Positions 10,201 to 20,589 are shown, counted from the first letter of the stretch. The stretch: 64,000 bases of DNA from Echinicola rosea (GCF_005281475.1 NZ_CP040106.1:253501-317500), one strand, 5' to 3'. A program made the numbers and translations. The notes: generated by a model not told the origin, from the sequence alone.

Positions 10201-11579
10201 GCTTTCCCTTCAATCAATTTCGGCTGGAAAGCTTGAATACCCAATCTGTGCAGTGTAGGAGCCCGGTTAAGCAATACGGGATGTCCCTTCAGGACATTTT
10301 CAAGGATATCCCATACCACTGGATCTTTTCTATCTACAATCTTCTTGGCAGATTTTACCGTCTTCACGATGCCCCTTTCTATCAACTTCCTGATAATAAA
10401 AGGCTTAAAGAGCTCAGCTGCCATATTTTTTGGCAATCCACACTCATGAAGCTTAAGCTCAGGGCCAACCACGATCACAGAACGTCCCGAATAATCCACA
10501 CGCTTACCAAGCAAGTTTTGACGGAAACGCCCTTGCTTACCTTTCAACATGTCAGAAAGGGATTTCAGTGCTCTATTTCCATCCGACCTTACGGCATTCA
10601 CCTTTCTGGAATTATCAAATAGGGAATCAACCGCTTCCTGAAGCATACGCTTCTCGTTACGAAGAATTACTTCTGGAGCTTTGATATCAATAAGTCGTTT
10701 TAGACGATTGTTACGGATGATCACCCTTCTGTATAAATCATTAAGGTCAGATGTGGCAAATCGTCCACCATCCAATGGCACTAACGGACGAAGCTCCGGC
10801 GGAATCACAGGTACCATCCTCACGACCATCCACTCAGGACGGTTTTCGATTCTGGTTCTAGCATCCCTAAACGCTTCCACTACTTTAAGACGCTTCAGGG
10901 CCTCAGCTTTACGCTGCTGTGAAGTATCCGTGGCCGCTTGGTGACGAAGGCTGTAAGACAAATCATCTAAATCCAATCTAGACAATAGCATCTCAATGGC
11001 CTCAGCACCCATCTTGGCAATGAATTTATTAGGATCATCATCATCGAGCATTTGGTTCTCTTTTGGAAGCTTATCCATGATATCCAAATACTCGTCTTCT
11101 GTTAGAAAATCAAGGTATTGAAGGCCATCTTCTGCCTTGATACCTGGATTGATAACAGCATATCGTTCATAGTATACAATTTGATCCAGCTTCTTGGTAG
11201 GCAACCCTAGCAAGTAACCTATTTTATTAGGAAGGGACTTGAAATACCAGATGTGTGCAACAGGAACTACCAGTTCAATGTGTCCCATTCTTTCACGTCG
11301 CACCTTCTTCTCGGTCACCTCAACCCCACATCTGTCACAAATAATACCTTTATATCTTATGCGCTTATACTTTCCACAATGACATTCCCAGTCTTTGACG
11401 GGGCCAAAAATCCGCTCACAGAAAAGACCACCCATTTCAGGCTTATACGTTCTGTAGTTGATGGTTTCTGGCTGTGTCACCTCACCATGAGAACTATCCA
11501 AGATGGATTCCGGAGAAGCCAAACTAATAGTGACCCTGGAAAAGTCGTTGTTTAGTTTTTTATTTTTTCTGAACGCCAT
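7266..11579 (-). CDS. rpoC: DNA-directed RNA polymerase subunit beta'
   Basis: The beta' subunit carries half of the RNA polymerase active site. The ATG at 11579 gives 1437 residues starting [16 protein letters not shown]; an upstream in-frame TTG would add 13 residues and looks wrong. The N-terminal zinc site has Cys66, Cys68, Cys81 and Cys84 (CHCGK and CDRCG). The catalytic [12 protein letters not shown] loop is at residues 472-483 with all three Mg-binding aspartates. The second zinc cluster ([16 protein letters not shown]) and the trigger-loop/bridge-helix regions ([20 protein letters not shown]) are also present. It lies 50 bases downstream of rpoB and ends before a strong terminator. 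Confidence 0.98.
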   Translation of the reverse strand: MAFRKNKKLNNDFSRVTISLASPESILDSSHGEVTQPETINYRTYKPEMGGLFCERIFGPVKDWECHCGKYKRIRYKGIICDRCGVEVTEKKVRRERMGHIELVVPVAHIWYFKSLPNKIGYLLGLPTKKLDQIVYYERYAVINPGIKAEDGLQYLDFLTEDEYLDIMDKLPKENQMLDDDDPNKFIAKMGAEAIEMLLSRLDLDDLSYSLRHQAATDTSQQRKAEALKRLKVVEAFRDARTRIENRPEWMVVRMVPVIPPELRPLVPLDGGRFATSDLNDLYRRVIIRNNRLKRLIDIKAPEVILRNEKRMLQEAVDSLFDNSRKVNAVRSDGNRALKSLSDMLKGKQGRFRQNLLGKRVDYSGRSVIVVGPELKLHECGLPKNMAAELFKPFIIRKLIERGIVKTVKSAKKIVDRKDPVVWDILENVLKGHPVLLNRAPTLHRLGIQAFQPKLIEGKAIQLHPLVCTAFNADFDGDQMAVHVPLGHEAILEASTLMLSSHNILNPANGAPITVPSQDMVLGLYYVTKGRRSTEEEPVAGEGMTFYGEEDVIIALNEKVISQHAYIKCKVNVRDENGELVDKIVETVAGRLIFNQFVPEEVGYVNELLTKKKLQQIIAEVVKICGIARSAQFLDDIKHLGFQMAYAGGLSMGLNDVIIPSDKDPLITKAKDEVDQVWNNYLMGLITDNERYNQVIDIWTRTNSNLTNILMKQMEEDKQGFNAIYMMMHSGARGSREQIRQLGGMRGLMAKPQKNLQGSVGEIIENPILSNFKEGLDVLEYFISTHGARKGLADTALKTADAGYLTRRLVDVAQDVIVSEEDCGTLRGLVVQALKDNDEIVEPLSERIVGRVSVHDVVDPLTEEVIIQSGEEITDELAKKVDESAVEEVEIRSVLTCESRRGVCTKCYGRNLTSGNAVQNGESVGVIAAQSIGEPGTQLTLRTFHVGGTASNISVEASINAKFEGVVEFEEEFRFINTTNKDGDPVAVVMGRSGEIKINDAKSGKTLASNHVPYGAILNVEDGQKIGKGDSLCTWDPYNAVILSEFDGEVSFESIIEGVTFKEVADDQTGYKEKVIIDTKDKTKNPAVVVNYGDETKSYNIPVGAHLAVEEGDKVKAGQILVKIPRSVGKTRDITGGLPRVTELFEARNPSNPAVVSEIDGVVTYGGIKRGNREIFIESKDGVKKRYMVSLSKHILVQENDFIRAGEPLSDGAITPNDILSIKGPTAVQEYLVNEIQEVYRLQGVKINDKHIEVIVSQMMQKVEILDAGDTGFLQGQVVDKWAFREENDNILDKKVVMDAGDSSTLKAGMIITSRRLRDENSSLKRKDLKLVQVRDAETAVSKPTLQGITAASLGTESFISAASFQETTKVLSEAAIRGKRDELLGLKENVIVGHLIPAGTGQRDFQHIIVGSKEEYEKLSSTEKERESRKSKEAVK

Positions 11580-11629
11580 AATTTGTTTTGTGCTTATGTG
11601 AAGGGCCTTGCGGCCCAATAAGATCTAAT

Positions 11630-14600
11630 TTAGTCGAGTGTGATTTCTAGTGCCAAACCTCTTAGTTCATGAACCAATACATTGAAAGATTCAGGAATAT
11701 TCGGTTTTGGAAGGTTTTCACCTTTTACAATAGACTCGTAAGCCTTGGCCCTACCAATCACATCATCAGACTTCACCGTAAGAATTTCTTGTAGCACATG
11801 GGAAGCACCAAAGGCCTCCAATGCCCAAACTTCCATCTCTCCAAAACGCTGGCCACCAAACTGGGCTTTACCACCCAATGGCTGCTGGGTAATCAGGGAA
11901 TATGGACCAATCGATCTTGCATGCATCTTATCATCTACCAAGTGACCCAGCTTCAGCATGTAGGCTATACCCACGGTCACAGGCTGATCAAACTGCTTAC
12001 CTGTAAGTCCATCAAACAGATACGTTCTACCAAAGGATGGTAATCCAGCCAAATCAAGCTCAGCGGCTACTTCCTCAGTGGTAGCACCATCAAAGATCGG
12101 TGTTGCATATTTCTTGTTCATCTTCTCACCTGCCCATGCCAATACGGTTTCAAAGATCTGACCGATATTCATACGCGAAGGTACACCAAGTGGGTTAAGT
12201 ACAATGTCCATTGGTGTTCCATCTTCTAAGAACGGCATATCCTCATCACGAACGATCTTCGCCACGATCCCTTTGTTACCGTGACGACCGGCCATCTTAT
12301 CACCTACTTTAAGTTTACGCTTCTTGGCCACATAAACTTTGGCAAGTCTGACAATTCCGGCAGGAAGTTCATCACCTACTTCCAAGGTAAACCTGTCTCG
12401 CTTAAACCTACCAGAGATTTCATTCCTGGTATTGGTATAGTTTTTCACCAATTGTTGGATCAAGCTGTTGGTATGCTCATCTTCCGTCCAGTCATCAAGG
12501 ATAATATCAGAGATAAGATTTGCCTCTTCTGGTACATTATAATTACTCTCATCCCGGTAAGGATTCTTGGCAGGGAAGAGATTATTCTCGATGTTTTGAT
12601 GGTTAAATTTCACACCCTTGCTGATGATTTCATCACCAAACTTGTGCTTAACACCCAAAGAGGTCATCCCATCAAGAATACTGACCAATTTATTGATCAT
12701 TTTAGCCCTCACACCAAGAAGTTCTTTTGTGTAAGCCTGCTTCAGTTTTTCCACTTCCGCTTTGGCTTTAGCACGCAACTCCTTGTCTTTCTTAGGCCTG
12801 GAGAATAATTTGGTTTCGATTACCACACCATTTAGGGATGGAGAAGCCTTCAGAGAGGCATCTTTCACATCACCTGCTTTGTCACCGAAGATCGCTCTAA
12901 GGAGCTTCTCCTCTGGAGTAGGATCCGTTTCCCCTTTTGGCGTAATCTTACCGATAATGATATCACCCTCTTTCAGCTCTGCACCGATACGGATGATGCC
13001 ATTTTCGTCTAGATTCTTAACAGCCTCTTCAGATACGTTTGGAATTTCTGAAGTCAATTCTTCCTCGCCACGTTTGGTATCCCTTACTTCTAGTTGGAAT
13101 TCCTCTACGTGGATGGAAGTAAAGATATCTTCCCGAACCACACGCTCGGAAATCACAATCGCATCCTCGAAGTTATATCCTTGCCATGGCATGTAAGCCA
13201 CTTTCAGGTTTTTACCAAGCGCCAATTCTCCCTGATTGGTGGAATATCCCTCTACCAATACCTGGCCTTTTGTCACACGTTGCCCCTTCAGCACCAGTGG
13301 TGTCAGGTTAATGGTCGTATCTTGGTTGGTTCTTCTAAATTTGATCAAGTCATAAGACTTATATTCGTCGCTGAAGTTCACCAATAGCTCATCATCGCTC
13401 AAGTCATACTTGATGACAATTTTCTTGGCATCTACAAAATCAACGACACCATCCGCCTCAGCAATGATCAGTGAACGGGAATCCACAGCGGCTTTGGCTT
13501 CCAGACCTGTACCTACTATAGGCGATTCAGCCTTGAGAAGTGGCACGGCCTGACGCTGCATGTTGGATCCCATCAGGGCACGGTTGGCATCATCGTGCTC
13601 CAAGAAAGGAATCAAGGATGCGGCCACGGACACAATCTGGTTTGGCGCCACGTCCATATAACTGATCTCTTTCGGCTCCAGCACCGGGAAGTCACCTTCG
13701 TAGCGCGCCTTTACACGATCGTTTACAAAGCTTCCATCTGCTTCTAACGGTGCATTGGCCTGGGCGATGTTATTATTATCTTCCTCCTCTGCAGTAAGGA
13801 ATACAATATCTTCTGATTCCATTCCGGCCTTTCCTTCTTTCACCTTTCTATATGGTGTTTCCAAGAAGCCCATGGAATTCACTTTGGCGTGTACACAAAG
13901 AGATGAAATCAGTCCAATATTTGGTCCCTCAGGAGTCTCAATCGTACATAGACGACCGTAGTGCGTATAGTGAACATCTCGTACCTCAAAACCTGCACGC
14001 TCCCGGGAAAGACCACCTGGCCCCAAAGCTGACAATCTACGCTTGTGCGTAAGTTCTGCCAGTGGGTTAGTCTGATCCATAAACTGGGATAGTTGGTTGG
14101 TACCAAAGAAAGAATTGATCACTGAGGACAATGTCCTTGCATTGATCAGGTCAACAGGCTTAAAGTCCTCGTTATCCCTTACGTTCATTCTTTCTCGGAT
14201 AGTTCTTGCCATTCTCGCAAGTCCTACGCCGAACTGGCTATATAATTGCTCCCCAACGGTTCTTACCCTCCTATTGCTCAAGTGGTCAATATCATCGACC
14301 ACCGCTTTGGAATTAATAAGACCGATCAGGTATTTTACGATATTAATGATATCTTCTGTCGTCAGAACGATCTTCTCCGCTTCGATATCAAGCCCGAGTT
14401 TCTTATTGATCCTGTAACGACCTACTTCACCAAGATCGTATCGCTTATCAGAGAAGAACAGGCCATGGATAACCTCTCTGGCAGTGGCTTCGTCAGGAGC
14501 CTCTGTGTTACGCAGTTGTCGGTAAATCACCTCCACTGCCTCTTTCTCAGAGTTTGAATTATCTTTCTGAAGCGTATTGTAAATGATGGAGTAATCCGCG

Positions 14601-15505
14601 ATGTTGACATCATCTCGGTGAAGGATCACACTCTTTGCCCCTGAATCCAGGATCAATTCAATGTCCTCATCAGTCAGCACAGAATCCCTTTCCAACAACA
14701 CTTCGTTTCGGTCAATAGAAACTACTTCACCAGTATCCTCATCCACAAAATCCTCTACCCAGGTTTTCAAAACACGGGCAGCTAGTTTCCTACCGACAAT
14801 CTTCTTAAGGTTGGATTTAGTAGCATCAATTTCTTCTGATAGGCCAAATAAGTCCAAGATTGCTTTATCAGAACCATAACCAATAGCTCTCAAAAGAGTG
14901 GTAACTGGGAATTTTTTCTTTCTGTCGATGTAAGCATACATGACATTATTGATATCCGTAGCGAATTCTATCCAAGATCCCTTAAACGGAATAATTCGGG
15001 CAGAATACAGCTTGGTACCGTTAGTGTGTTTACTTTGCGCAAAGAACACCCCTGGAGACCTATGAAGCTGGGATACGATTACCCTTTCCGCGCCGTTAAT
15101 GACAAAAGAGCCCTTTTCGGTCATATACGGAAGGTTTCCCAAGAATACTTCCTGTTCTATTGTTTCAAAATCCTCATTGTCCTCATCAGAGCATAACAAG
15201 CGAAGCTTTGCCTTCAATGGAACAGAGTAAGTCAACCCTCTGTCAATACATTCACCCACACTATATTTAGGCGGATCTACGGTATAATCAATAAATTCAA
15301 GTGTGAAGTTTTCTCTGGAGTCACTTATCGGGAAGTTCTCCGAGAACACCTTGAAAAGCCCATCCTGTCTCCTCTTTTCAGCGGGGGTATCCAATTGGAA
15401 AAAATCTTTGAATGATTGTAACTGGATATCGAGGAAATCCGGATAGTCTTTGACCACCTTAATAGATGAGAAACTTTTCCTTTCGGTTTGATTCTGGATA
15501 GCCAA
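11630..15505 (-). CDS. rpoB: DNA-directed RNA polymerase subunit beta
   Basis: The beta subunit of RNA polymerase, 1291 residues. The start is a TTG codon: an in-frame stop lies just upstream with no ATG or GTG between, and the following [16 protein letters not shown] matches the N-terminus usual in this phylum. The rifampicin-pocket region reads [20 protein letters not shown] and then [12 protein letters not shown], with no known resistance change at the main positions. The C-terminal blocks [12 protein letters not shown] and [14 protein letters not shown] are intact. The leader between rplL and rpoB contains three hairpins, one terminator-like, suggesting that rpoBC expression is attenuated relative to rplL. 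Confidence 0.98.
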   Translation of the reverse strand: MAIQNQTERKSFSSIKVVKDYPDFLDIQLQSFKDFFQLDTPAEKRRQDGLFKVFSENFPISDSRENFTLEFIDYTVDPPKYSVGECIDRGLTYSVPLKAKLRLLCSDEDNEDFETIEQEVFLGNLPYMTEKGSFVINGAERVIVSQLHRSPGVFFAQSKHTNGTKLYSARIIPFKGSWIEFATDINNVMYAYIDRKKKFPVTTLLRAIGYGSDKAILDLFGLSEEIDATKSNLKKIVGRKLAARVLKTWVEDFVDEDTGEVVSIDRNEVLLERDSVLTDEDIELILDSGAKSVILHRDDVNIADYSIIYNTLQKDNSNSEKEAVEVIYRQLRNTEAPDEATAREVIHGLFFSDKRYDLGEVGRYRINKKLGLDIEAEKIVLTTEDIINIVKYLIGLINSKAVVDDIDHLSNRRVRTVGEQLYSQFGVGLARMARTIRERMNVRDNEDFKPVDLINARTLSSVINSFFGTNQLSQFMDQTNPLAELTHKRRLSALGPGGLSRERAGFEVRDVHYTHYGRLCTIETPEGPNIGLISSLCVHAKVNSMGFLETPYRKVKEGKAGMESEDIVFLTAEEEDNNNIAQANAPLEADGSFVNDRVKARYEGDFPVLEPKEISYMDVAPNQIVSVAASLIPFLEHDDANRALMGSNMQRQAVPLLKAESPIVGTGLEAKAAVDSRSLIIAEADGVVDFVDAKKIVIKYDLSDDELLVNFSDEYKSYDLIKFRRTNQDTTINLTPLVLKGQRVTKGQVLVEGYSTNQGELALGKNLKVAYMPWQGYNFEDAIVISERVVREDIFTSIHVEEFQLEVRDTKRGEEELTSEIPNVSEEAVKNLDENGIIRIGAELKEGDIIIGKITPKGETDPTPEEKLLRAIFGDKAGDVKDASLKASPSLNGVVIETKLFSRPKKDKELRAKAKAEVEKLKQAYTKELLGVRAKMINKLVSILDGMTSLGVKHKFGDEIISKGVKFNHQNIENNLFPAKNPYRDESNYNVPEEANLISDIILDDWTEDEHTNSLIQQLVKNYTNTRNEISGRFKRDRFTLEVGDELPAGIVRLAKVYVAKKRKLKVGDKMAGRHGNKGIVAKIVRDEDMPFLEDGTPMDIVLNPLGVPSRMNIGQIFETVLAWAGEKMNKKYATPIFDGATTEEVAAELDLAGLPSFGRTYLFDGLTGKQFDQPVTVGIAYMLKLGHLVDDKMHARSIGPYSLITQQPLGGKAQFGGQRFGEMEVWALEAFGASHVLQEILTVKSDDVIGRAKAYESIVKGENLPKPNIPESFNVLVHELRGLALEITLD

Positions 15506-15542
15506 GGCAGTATATGTTTATAGTGATAATAAATAACTGAAT

Positions 15543-15556
15543 GCGGCAATTTCCGC
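15543..15556 (-). other. Small hairpin in the rpoB leader
   Basis: GCGG (15543-15546) and CCGC (15553-15556) flank a 6-base loop in the rpoB 5' region, 38 bases upstream of the TTG start. It is short and by itself weak. It is listed because it is the third hairpin in the 154-base rplL-rpoB spacer. Confidence 0.35.
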
Positions 15557-15596
15557 TTAGAATAGTGCAATTTTAAAACTGTGCACAAACAGGAAA

Positions 15597-15620
15597 AGAC
15601 CTGACTTAAAAGTCAGGTCT
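15597..15620 (-). terminator. Attenuator-like hairpin between rplL and rpoB
   Basis: A perfect inverted repeat, AGACCTGACTT (15597-15607) with AAGTCAGGTCT (15610-15620). On the minus strand it is followed by only four U residues (TTTTCC). The stem is strong and the U-run short, the expected form of a partial terminator. I see no promoter motif between it and rpoB, so rpoBC must depend on read-through. In other bacteria an attenuator at this spot lowers rpoBC expression relative to L7/L12. Confidence 0.65.
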
Positions 15621-15624
15621 AATC

Positions 15625-15655
15625 AATAACCTACATCTTATCAGATGAGGTTATT
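15625..15655 (-). other. Stem-loop just after rplL
   Basis: AATAACCT and CATCT on one arm pair with AGATG and AGGTTATT on the other, with a single bulged base; the hairpin starts five bases past the rplL stop. There is no U-tract. It may be a processing site or may protect the 3' end of the upstream mRNA when the transcript is cut or terminated at the next hairpin. Confidence 0.45.
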
Positions 15656-15659
15656 CAAA

Positions 15660-16037
15660 TTATTTAAGCTCTACTTCAGCACCAGCTTCCTCAAGTTGCT
15701 TCTTAAGTGCTTCTGCTTCGTCTTTTGCGATTCCTTCTTTGATAGCCTTAGGAGCGCTGTCTACTACTTCTTTAGCTTCCTTAAGACCAAGACCGGTCAA
15801 TTCTTTAACCAATTTCACTACTGCAAGTTTCTGTCCACCAGCAGCTTTAAGAACTACATCGAAAGAAGACTTTTCTTCTTCACCAGCACCTTCACCAGCA
15901 CCACCAGCTACCATTACTGGAGCAGCTGCAGCAGCAGGTTCGATACCATACTCTTCTTTCAATATTTCGGCTAATTCACTAACCTCTTTAACAGTCAAGT
16001 TAACTAACTGCTCAGCGAATGCTTTAAGATCTGCCAT
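15660..16037 (-). CDS. rplL: 50S ribosomal protein L7/L12
   Basis: The stalk protein that recruits translation GTPases. The 125-residue product has the N-terminal dimerisation part ([19 protein letters not shown]), the Ala/Gly/Glu-rich hinge (about residues 34-55), and the C-terminal domain with KTDEAE-like surface residues ([20 protein letters not shown]). It follows rplJ by 53 bases and is made in multiple copies per ribosome, which fits the termination signal immediately downstream. Confidence 0.97.
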   Translation of the reverse strand: MADLKAFAEQLVNLTVKEVSELAEILKEEYGIEPAAAAAPVMVAGGAGEGAGEEEKSSFDVVLKAAGGQKLAVVKLVKELTGLGLKEAKEVVDSAPKAIKEGIAKDEAEALKKQLEEAGAEVELK

Positions 16038-16090
16038 TGTATTATTATTTAAAATTAACTGATTTTTTTACTTAATTGATTTGAATGATA

Positions 16091-16627
16091 TTATGATTCT
16101 CTTTCAGAAAGAGTCTTAACAAGCCCAGCCAATGTGTCTTGTCCACCCTGTAGTGCGGAAATAACATTTTTGGCAGGAGACTGAAGCAATCCGATAACTT
16201 CGCCCAATAGTTCTTCTTTGGATTTCAAAGAAGCCAACATGTCGAGGTTGTTTTCACCAACCACTACATCACTGTCTATGGAAGCACCTTTAAATACCGG
16301 CCTCGTCTCTTTTGAACCTGCTTTTTTTCGATAGTCCTTGATTACTTTTGCAGGCAAGTTTGCAGTCTCTGCCGCAAAAATGATTCCTGAAAAGCCTTTA
16401 AGAACACTGTCTAATTCTGAGAAGTCTGCGTCAAGATTATTCAGAGCTTGTTTAATAAACGTGTTTTTATATACACGGTATTCTACTCCTTTCTCATAAC
16501 ACATTCTTCTGAAAGTATTTACCTGAGCAACAGTGAAACCAGAGGCATCTGTGATATAGAAATGCGGAGTTTCTTTGAATTTCTCGGTAAGACTTTCGAT
16601 TATTGCTTTCTTTTCCTCTCTAGTCAT
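16091..16627 (-). CDS. rplJ: 50S ribosomal protein L10
   Basis: L10 anchors L7/L12 dimers to 23S rRNA. The protein is 178 residues and starts MTREEKKAIIESLTEKFKET. Its rRNA-binding N-terminal domain is followed by a C-terminal helix (KTLSERES end) that binds L7/L12. It starts only two bases after rplA, so there is no separate L10 leader like the one in enterobacteria; any L10-based autoregulation here would have to act elsewhere. Confidence 0.96.
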   Translation of the reverse strand: MTREEKKAIIESLTEKFKETPHFYITDASGFTVAQVNTFRRMCYEKGVEYRVYKNTFIKQALNNLDADFSELDSVLKGFSGIIFAAETANLPAKVIKDYRKKAGSKETRPVFKGASIDSDVVVGENNLDMLASLKSKEELLGEVIGLLQSPAKNVISALQGGQDTLAGLVKTLSERES

Positions 16628-16629
16628 AA

Positions 16630-17328
16630 TTAAATACCTTGAATACTCCCCTTATCAATTGCAATACCAGGAGACATTGTGCTAGATAAATGTATACTCT
16701 TGAAGTACGTCCCTTTAGAAGATGCAGGCTTCAATTTAGAAATCGTATTGATCAGTTCTTGGGCATTCTCTTGAATCTTATCAGGATCAAAAGAAACCTT
16801 ACCTACACTAGCATGTACGATACCGAACTTATCTACTTTAAAATCTATTTTACCACCTTTTACTTCTTTCACTGCCTTCCCTACTTCTAGGGTAACAGTT
16901 CCAGACTTAGGGTTAGGCATCAGGCCTCTAGGACCTAGCACTCTACCTAATCTACCTACTTTTGCCATTACGTTGGGCATGGTGATGATCACATCGATAT
17001 CAGTCCATCCACCTTCGATTTTGGCAATATAGTCATCCAAGCCGACGTAGTCAGCTCCAGCTTCTTTCGCTTCTTCTTCCTTGTCCGGTGTACAAAGTAC
17101 CAATACTTTTACGTCTTTTCCGGTTCCATGGGGCAAAGCTACCACGCCTCTTACCATTTGATCAGCTTTTCGCGGATCTACACCCAAACGGATGTCAAGA
17201 TCTACAGAAGCGTCAAATTTCACAGCAGTGATGTCTTTGACAATCGAAGAAGCCTCAGTAAGGGAGTACTGCTGGCTTGGGTCGTACTTAGAAAGAGCTT
17301 CTTTTTGCTTTTTTGTTAACTTAGCCAT
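16630..17328 (-). CDS. rplA: 50S ribosomal protein L1
   Basis: L1 forms the mobile stalk that releases E-site tRNA and in many bacteria represses its own operon. The ATG at 17328 gives 232 residues starting [21 protein letters not shown] longer frame would overlap rplK and is rejected. The L1 signature [20 protein letters not shown] and [16 protein letters not shown] (about residues 110-145) is present. It lies 10 bases after rplK. Confidence 0.97.
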   Translation of the reverse strand: MAKLTKKQKEALSKYDPSQQYSLTEASSIVKDITAVKFDASVDLDIRLGVDPRKADQMVRGVVALPHGTGKDVKVLVLCTPDKEEEAKEAGADYVGLDDYIAKIEGGWTDIDVIITMPNVMAKVGRLGRVLGPRGLMPNPKSGTVTLEVGKAVKEVKGGKIDFKVDKFGIVHASVGKVSFDPDKIQENAQELINTISKLKPASSKGTYFKSIHLSSTMSPGIAIDKGSIQGI

Positions 17329-17338
17329 TGTTTTATGT

Positions 17339-17782
17339 TTATTCCTCCCAAGGAGCTTTTCCTGAAACTGTGATTCCCATACTTCTTGCCGTTCCTGCAA
17401 CCATTTTCATTGCAGACTCCACCTTAAAGGCGTTCAAGTCAGGCATCTTCACCTCAGCAATTTCTTTTACCTGATCCCAGGATACTGAACCTACTTTTTT
17501 CCTGTTTGGCTCTGGTGAACCTCCTTTTAGCTTCGCAGCCTCTAACAGCAGGTTTGCCGCTGGAGGAGTTTTGATCACGAAATCAAAGGACTTGTCAGAA
17601 TAAATCGTAACAAGGACAGGTAGAAGTTGACCCATTTTTTCCTGAGTTCTGGCATTAAACTGCTTACAGAACTCCATGATGTTCAAACCCTTGGCACCAA
17701 GGGCCGGACCAACAGGAGGAGATGGATTTGCCTGGCCACCTTTCACCTGTAATTTCAGATAACCAGTAATTTCCTTAGCCAT
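17339..17782 (-). CDS. rplK: 50S ribosomal protein L11
   Basis: L11 forms the GTPase-associated centre with L10 and is required for RelA activation in species that have it. The 147-residue protein starts [20 protein letters not shown]; the thiopeptide-site prolines are in [20 protein letters not shown], and the C-terminal rRNA-binding domain carries GTARSMGI. Three bases separate it from nusG. Confidence 0.97.
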   Translation of the reverse strand: MAKEITGYLKLQVKGGQANPSPPVGPALGAKGLNIMEFCKQFNARTQEKMGQLLPVLVTIYSDKSFDFVIKTPPAANLLLEAAKLKGGSPEPNRKKVGSVSWDQVKEIAEVKMPDLNAFKVESAMKMVAGTARSMGITVSGKAPWEE

Positions 17783-17785
17783 TTC

Positions 17786-18343
17786 CTAGTCTTGTTTTTC
17801 TACTTGCATAAAGTTTAACTCAACAGGGGTGTTTCGGCCGAAAATCTTAACCATAACATTAAGTTTTTTCTTGTCCTCAAACACCTCTTCTATCGTTCCC
17901 GAGAAACCACTAAAGGGACCATCCATTACTTTTATGGTCTCTCCGACTATATATGGCGTATCAAGCTTCTCAGCAAACTCATCAATCCCTTCAACCCTAC
18001 CTAAGATACGGTTGATCTCTGATTGTCGTAATGGCTCAGGAGTCTTGGAAGCTCCTCCTGCGTTTGCACCTAGAAACCCGATAACACCCGGGATACTCGT
18101 GATTACGTGATTGGCTTCACCATGGGACAAATCCGCATTAACCAAAACATAGCCAGGAAAGAAGTTTCTCTCTCTGACTCTCTTTTTGCCATTGCGCATT
18201 TCATATACTTTTTCAGAAGGTATCAACACCTCGGGAATATAATCCTCCAGTTTCTGCCGGGTGATCTCGTTGTCCAAATATGATTTGGCCTTCTTCTCTT
18301 GCCCTGCTACCACTCTGAGTACATACCATTTATGTTCTGCCAT
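17786..18343 (-). CDS. nusG: Transcription termination/antitermination protein NusG
   Basis: NusG binds the RNA polymerase clamp through its NGN domain and contacts Rho or S10 through its KOW domain. The 185-residue sequence starts [20 protein letters not shown]. The NGN domain runs to about residue 115, with [11 protein letters not shown], and the KOW domain follows with [20 protein letters not shown] (about residues 130-150). It is in the conserved secE-nusG-rplK order, 19 bases after secE. Confidence 0.97.
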   Translation of the reverse strand: MAEHKWYVLRVVAGQEKKAKSYLDNEITRQKLEDYIPEVLIPSEKVYEMRNGKKRVRERNFFPGYVLVNADLSHGEANHVITSIPGVIGFLGANAGGASKTPEPLRQSEINRILGRVEGIDEFAEKLDTPYIVGETIKVMDGPFSGFSGTIEEVFEDKKKLNVMVKIFGRNTPVELNFMQVEKQD

Positions 18344-18362
18344 CAGTAACTATTGATTCTAT

Positions 18363-18551
18363 TTAGAATAAATCATAAAACCATTTCATGATGTTCTCAA
18401 AGCCCAAATTAATCAAGCCGATTACTACAGCAAAGATCAACGAGGCAACAAGAACCAACACAGCATTGCTTTGCAATGAAGAATATTTCGGCCATGTAAC
18501 CTTGTTCTTCATTTCGTCTATTGACTCTACAACAAAGTTTTTTACGTTCAT
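18363..18551 (-). CDS. secE: Protein translocase subunit SecE
   Basis: SecE is the small membrane subunit that clamps SecY in the Sec translocon. The 62-residue protein is the minimal single-span form: an amphipathic N-terminal helix with EMKNKVTWPKYSSLQ (the conserved VTWP motif), then one membrane segment at about residues 31-52. It starts 18 bases after the 3' end of tRNA-Trp and leads the nusG-rplKAJL-rpoBC block. Confidence 0.95.
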   Translation of the reverse strand: MNVKNFVVESIDEMKNKVTWPKYSSLQSNAVLVLVASLIFAVVIGLINLGFENIMKWFYDLF

Positions 18552-18569
18552 GTTCTATGATTTTAATTG

Positions 18570-18640
18570 CACGGGCAGAGAGATTCGAACTCCCATCAAC
18601 GGTTTTGGAGACCGCTATTCTGCCATTGAACTATGCCCGT
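18570..18640 (-). tRNA. tRNA-Trp (CCA anticodon)
   Basis: On the minus strand a full cloverleaf can be drawn: acceptor ACGGGCA/TGCCCGT, anticodon loop CTCCAAA with anticodon CCA, T arm GGGAG-TTCGAAT-CTCTC and discriminator G. The 3' CCA is not encoded. It lies between tuf and secE, as in many bacteria, downstream of its own promoter at 18668-18699. Confidence 0.96.
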
Positions 18641-18667
18641 GTTTCCTTTTACAACCCAAAAGGAATG

Positions 18668-18699
18668 CAAAAGTAGGTAATAATCTATAAAGAAACAAA
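18668..18699 (-). promoter_or_regulatory. Bacteroidota-type promoter for tRNA-Trp-secE-nusG-rpl-rpoBC
   Basis: Minus strand: TTTG (18696-18699), 20 bases, TACTTTTG (18668-18675). Its upstream TTTG box touches the base of the tuf terminator stem (which ends at 18699), so termination of tuf and initiation of the next operon share DNA. No other matching promoter is visible before rpoB. Confidence 0.75.
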
Positions 18700-18727
18700 T
18701 GCGATCCTGAAAAATTCAGGATCGCAT
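18699..18727 (-). terminator. tuf terminator
   Basis: A 13-bp perfect stem, ATGCGATCCTGAA (18699-18711) with TTCAGGATCGCAT (18715-18727), and a 3-base loop, 25 bases after the tuf stop. The sequence after the stem on the minus strand is T-rich (TTGTTTCTTTATA) but not a pure U-run. Confidence 0.75.
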
Positions 18728-18751
18728 CTTATATATCTTGATCAATTATGA

Positions 18752-19939
18752 TTAGTCAAGAATTTCAGTTACCTGACCGGCACCTACTGTTCTACCACCC
18801 TCACGGATCGCAAAACGTAGGCCTTTTTCCAAGGCAACTTTGTTGATCAATTGTACTTCCATGGTGATGTTATCACCTGGCATTACCATCTCAACGTTCT
18901 CAGGAAGCTTCACTTCACCAGTTACGTCTGTGGTTCTCAAGTAGAACTGTGGACGGTATTTGTTAAAGAATGGAGTGTGACGTCCACCTTCTTCTTTAGA
19001 CAGTACGTAAACCTCAGCCTTGAAAAGAGAGTGAGGAGTTACCGAACCTGGCTTACAGATGATCATACCTCTCTTGATTTGAGCTTTCTCAATACCTCTA
19101 AGAAGTAGTCCTACGTTATCACCAGCTTCACCTCTGTCCAAAATCTTACGGAACATCTCAACACCAGTTACGGTGGACTTAAGGCCTTCAGCTCCCATAC
19201 CGATGATATCAACGGCATCGCCAGAGTTGATCACGCCTCTTTCTACTCTACCAGTAGCTACAGTACCACGACCAGTGATCGAGAATACGTCCTCTACAGG
19301 CATCAAGAAGTCTTTGTCTACTAGACGCTCAGGAAGTGGAATGTAGTTATCTACAGCTTCCATCAATTCCATCACTTTTTCTTCCCACTTGTCTTCACCG
19401 TTAAGGGCACCAAGTGCTGAACCTTGGATAACGGGGATGTTGTCTCCATCAAAGTCATAGAAAGAAAGCAATTCTCTTACTTCCATATCTACAAGCTCAA
19501 GAAGCTCTTCGTCATCTACCAAGTCAACTTTGTTCAAGAAAACAACAAGTGCAGGAACACCTACCTGACGAGCAAGAAGGATGTGCTCTCTCGTTTGAGG
19601 CATCGGTCCGTCAGTGGCTGCAACTACTAGAATAGCTCCGTCCATCTGCGCAGCACCAGTTACCATGTTTTTCACGTAGTCAGCGTGACCAGGACAGTCA
19701 ACGTGTGCATAGTGTCTTGATTCAGTTTGATACTCTACGTGTGAAGTATTGATAGTGATACCTCTTTCTTTCTCTTCTGGAGCGTTATCGATAGAAGAGA
19801 AGTCTCTTAATTCAGAAAGACCTTTTCTAGCCAATACAGTTGTAATGGCAGCAGTCAAGGTAGTCTTACCGTGATCGACGTGACCAATAGTACCGATATT
19901 TACGTGCGGTTTGGAACGGTCAAAGGTTGCTTTTGCCAT
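18752..19939 (-). CDS. tuf: Elongation factor Tu
   Basis: EF-Tu delivers aminoacyl-tRNA to the ribosome. The product is 395 residues with [18 protein letters not shown] (P-loop, about residues 19-36), [13 protein letters not shown] (switch I), [29 protein letters not shown], and the domain II/III blocks [15 protein letters not shown] and the C-terminal [16 protein letters not shown]. Its length is standard. It is downstream of three tRNA genes and upstream of tRNA-Trp/secE, a classic tRNA-tuf arrangement, probably transcribed from the promoter at 20559-20589. Confidence 0.98.
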   Translation of the reverse strand: MAKATFDRSKPHVNIGTIGHVDHGKTTLTAAITTVLARKGLSELRDFSSIDNAPEEKERGITINTSHVEYQTESRHYAHVDCPGHADYVKNMVTGAAQMDGAILVVAATDGPMPQTREHILLARQVGVPALVVFLNKVDLVDDEELLELVDMEVRELLSFYDFDGDNIPVIQGSALGALNGEDKWEEKVMELMEAVDNYIPLPERLVDKDFLMPVEDVFSITGRGTVATGRVERGVINSGDAVDIIGMGAEGLKSTVTGVEMFRKILDRGEAGDNVGLLLRGIEKAQIKRGMIICKPGSVTPHSLFKAEVYVLSKEEGGRHTPFFNKYRPQFYLRTTDVTGEVKLPENVEMVMPGDNITMEVQLINKVALEKGLRFAIREGGRTVGAGQVTEILD

Positions 19940-19999
19940 GCGTGAAAATCCTCTGTTTAGTTAATGATATGAATTAGTTAAATTATGCTAATGTCATTG

Positions 20000-20071
20000 A
20001 GCCAACGACGGGATTTGAACCCGTGACCTCGTCCTTACCAAGGAAGCGCTCTACCCCTGAGCTACGTCGGC
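20000..20071 (-). tRNA. tRNA-Thr (GGT anticodon)
   Basis: Acceptor GCCGACG/CGTTGGC (with one G-U pair), D arm GCTC/GAGC, anticodon loop TTGGTAA with anticodon GGT, T arm ACGGG-TTCAAAT-CCCGT and discriminator T. The anticodon stem CTTCC/GGACG has a T-C mismatch at pair 28-42. The 3' CCA is not encoded. It lies 60 bases upstream of tuf. Confidence 0.95.
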
Positions 20072-20110
20072 TGATAACATCGATTATCTATGCCTCATAA
20101 ATAAGCATAG

Positions 20111-20183
20111 AGCGGGAGACGAGGCTCGAACCCGCGACCTGCAGCTTGGAAGGCTGCCGCTCTACCAACTGAGCTACTCCCGC
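20111..20183 (-). tRNA. tRNA-Gly (TCC anticodon)
   Basis: Perfect acceptor stem GCGGGAG/CTCCCGC, D arm GCTC/GAGC, anticodon stem GCAGC/GCTGC with loop CTTCCAA (anticodon TCC), T arm with GGTTCGAGCC, and discriminator T. The 3' CCA is not encoded. It is 39 bases upstream of tRNA-Thr in the same orientation. Confidence 0.95.
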
Positions 20184-20404
20184 TTATTACTCTATCTAGT
20201 TTTTTATACTGACACCCCGACCTTAAATCTCGAAAGTCAATTATAACACTTCGTGATCGTACAGCTGGGCATATTTTTCACATACCAAAATCTTGCAAAA
20301 GAATATCAACTCTTGACAATAGTTTCAATCGTCGCCTTACTTTTTGAAAAACTTTTGCTGTATGATTTCCACAAATTTATAAAAATCTATGGAAATATAA
20401 AGTG

Positions 20405-20487
20405 TGGGGGAAACAGGATTCGAACCTGTGAAGACATAAGTCAACGGATTTACAGTCCGTCCCAGTTGGCCGCTTTGGTATTCCCCC
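20405..20487 (-). tRNA. tRNA-Tyr (GTA anticodon)
   Basis: A class II tRNA of 83 bases: acceptor GGGGGAA/TTCCCCC with discriminator A, anticodon loop CTGTAAA (anticodon GTA), a long variable arm (about 20434-20446) and T arm ACAGG-TTCGAAT-CCTGT. It is first in the tRNA-Tyr, tRNA-Gly, tRNA-Thr, tuf series. The 221-base spacer to tRNA-Gly contains no gene that I can see. Confidence 0.95.
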
Positions 20488-20558
20488 AAATCAGTATTTC
20501 AATCCGCTAAGCCCTTTTTCGAACGCGTTTGTTCTTTTTTGTTTGTCTTAACGGATGG

Positions 20559-20589
20559 CAAAATTATACCCTTTTCTGTAACATTCAAA
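20559..20589 (-). promoter_or_regulatory. Bacteroidota-type promoter for the tRNA-tuf operon
   Basis: Minus strand: TTTG (20586-20589), 19 bases, TAATTTTG (20559-20566), an exact match to the consensus spacing and boxes. The transcript would start near 20552, about 65 bases before tRNA-Tyr. Confidence 0.78.

Noticed and set aside
20372..20402. Possible extra promoter between tRNA-Tyr and tRNA-Gly (TAAATTTG at 20372-20379)
   Set aside because: The -33 position reads CTTT, not TTTG, so support is one box only.
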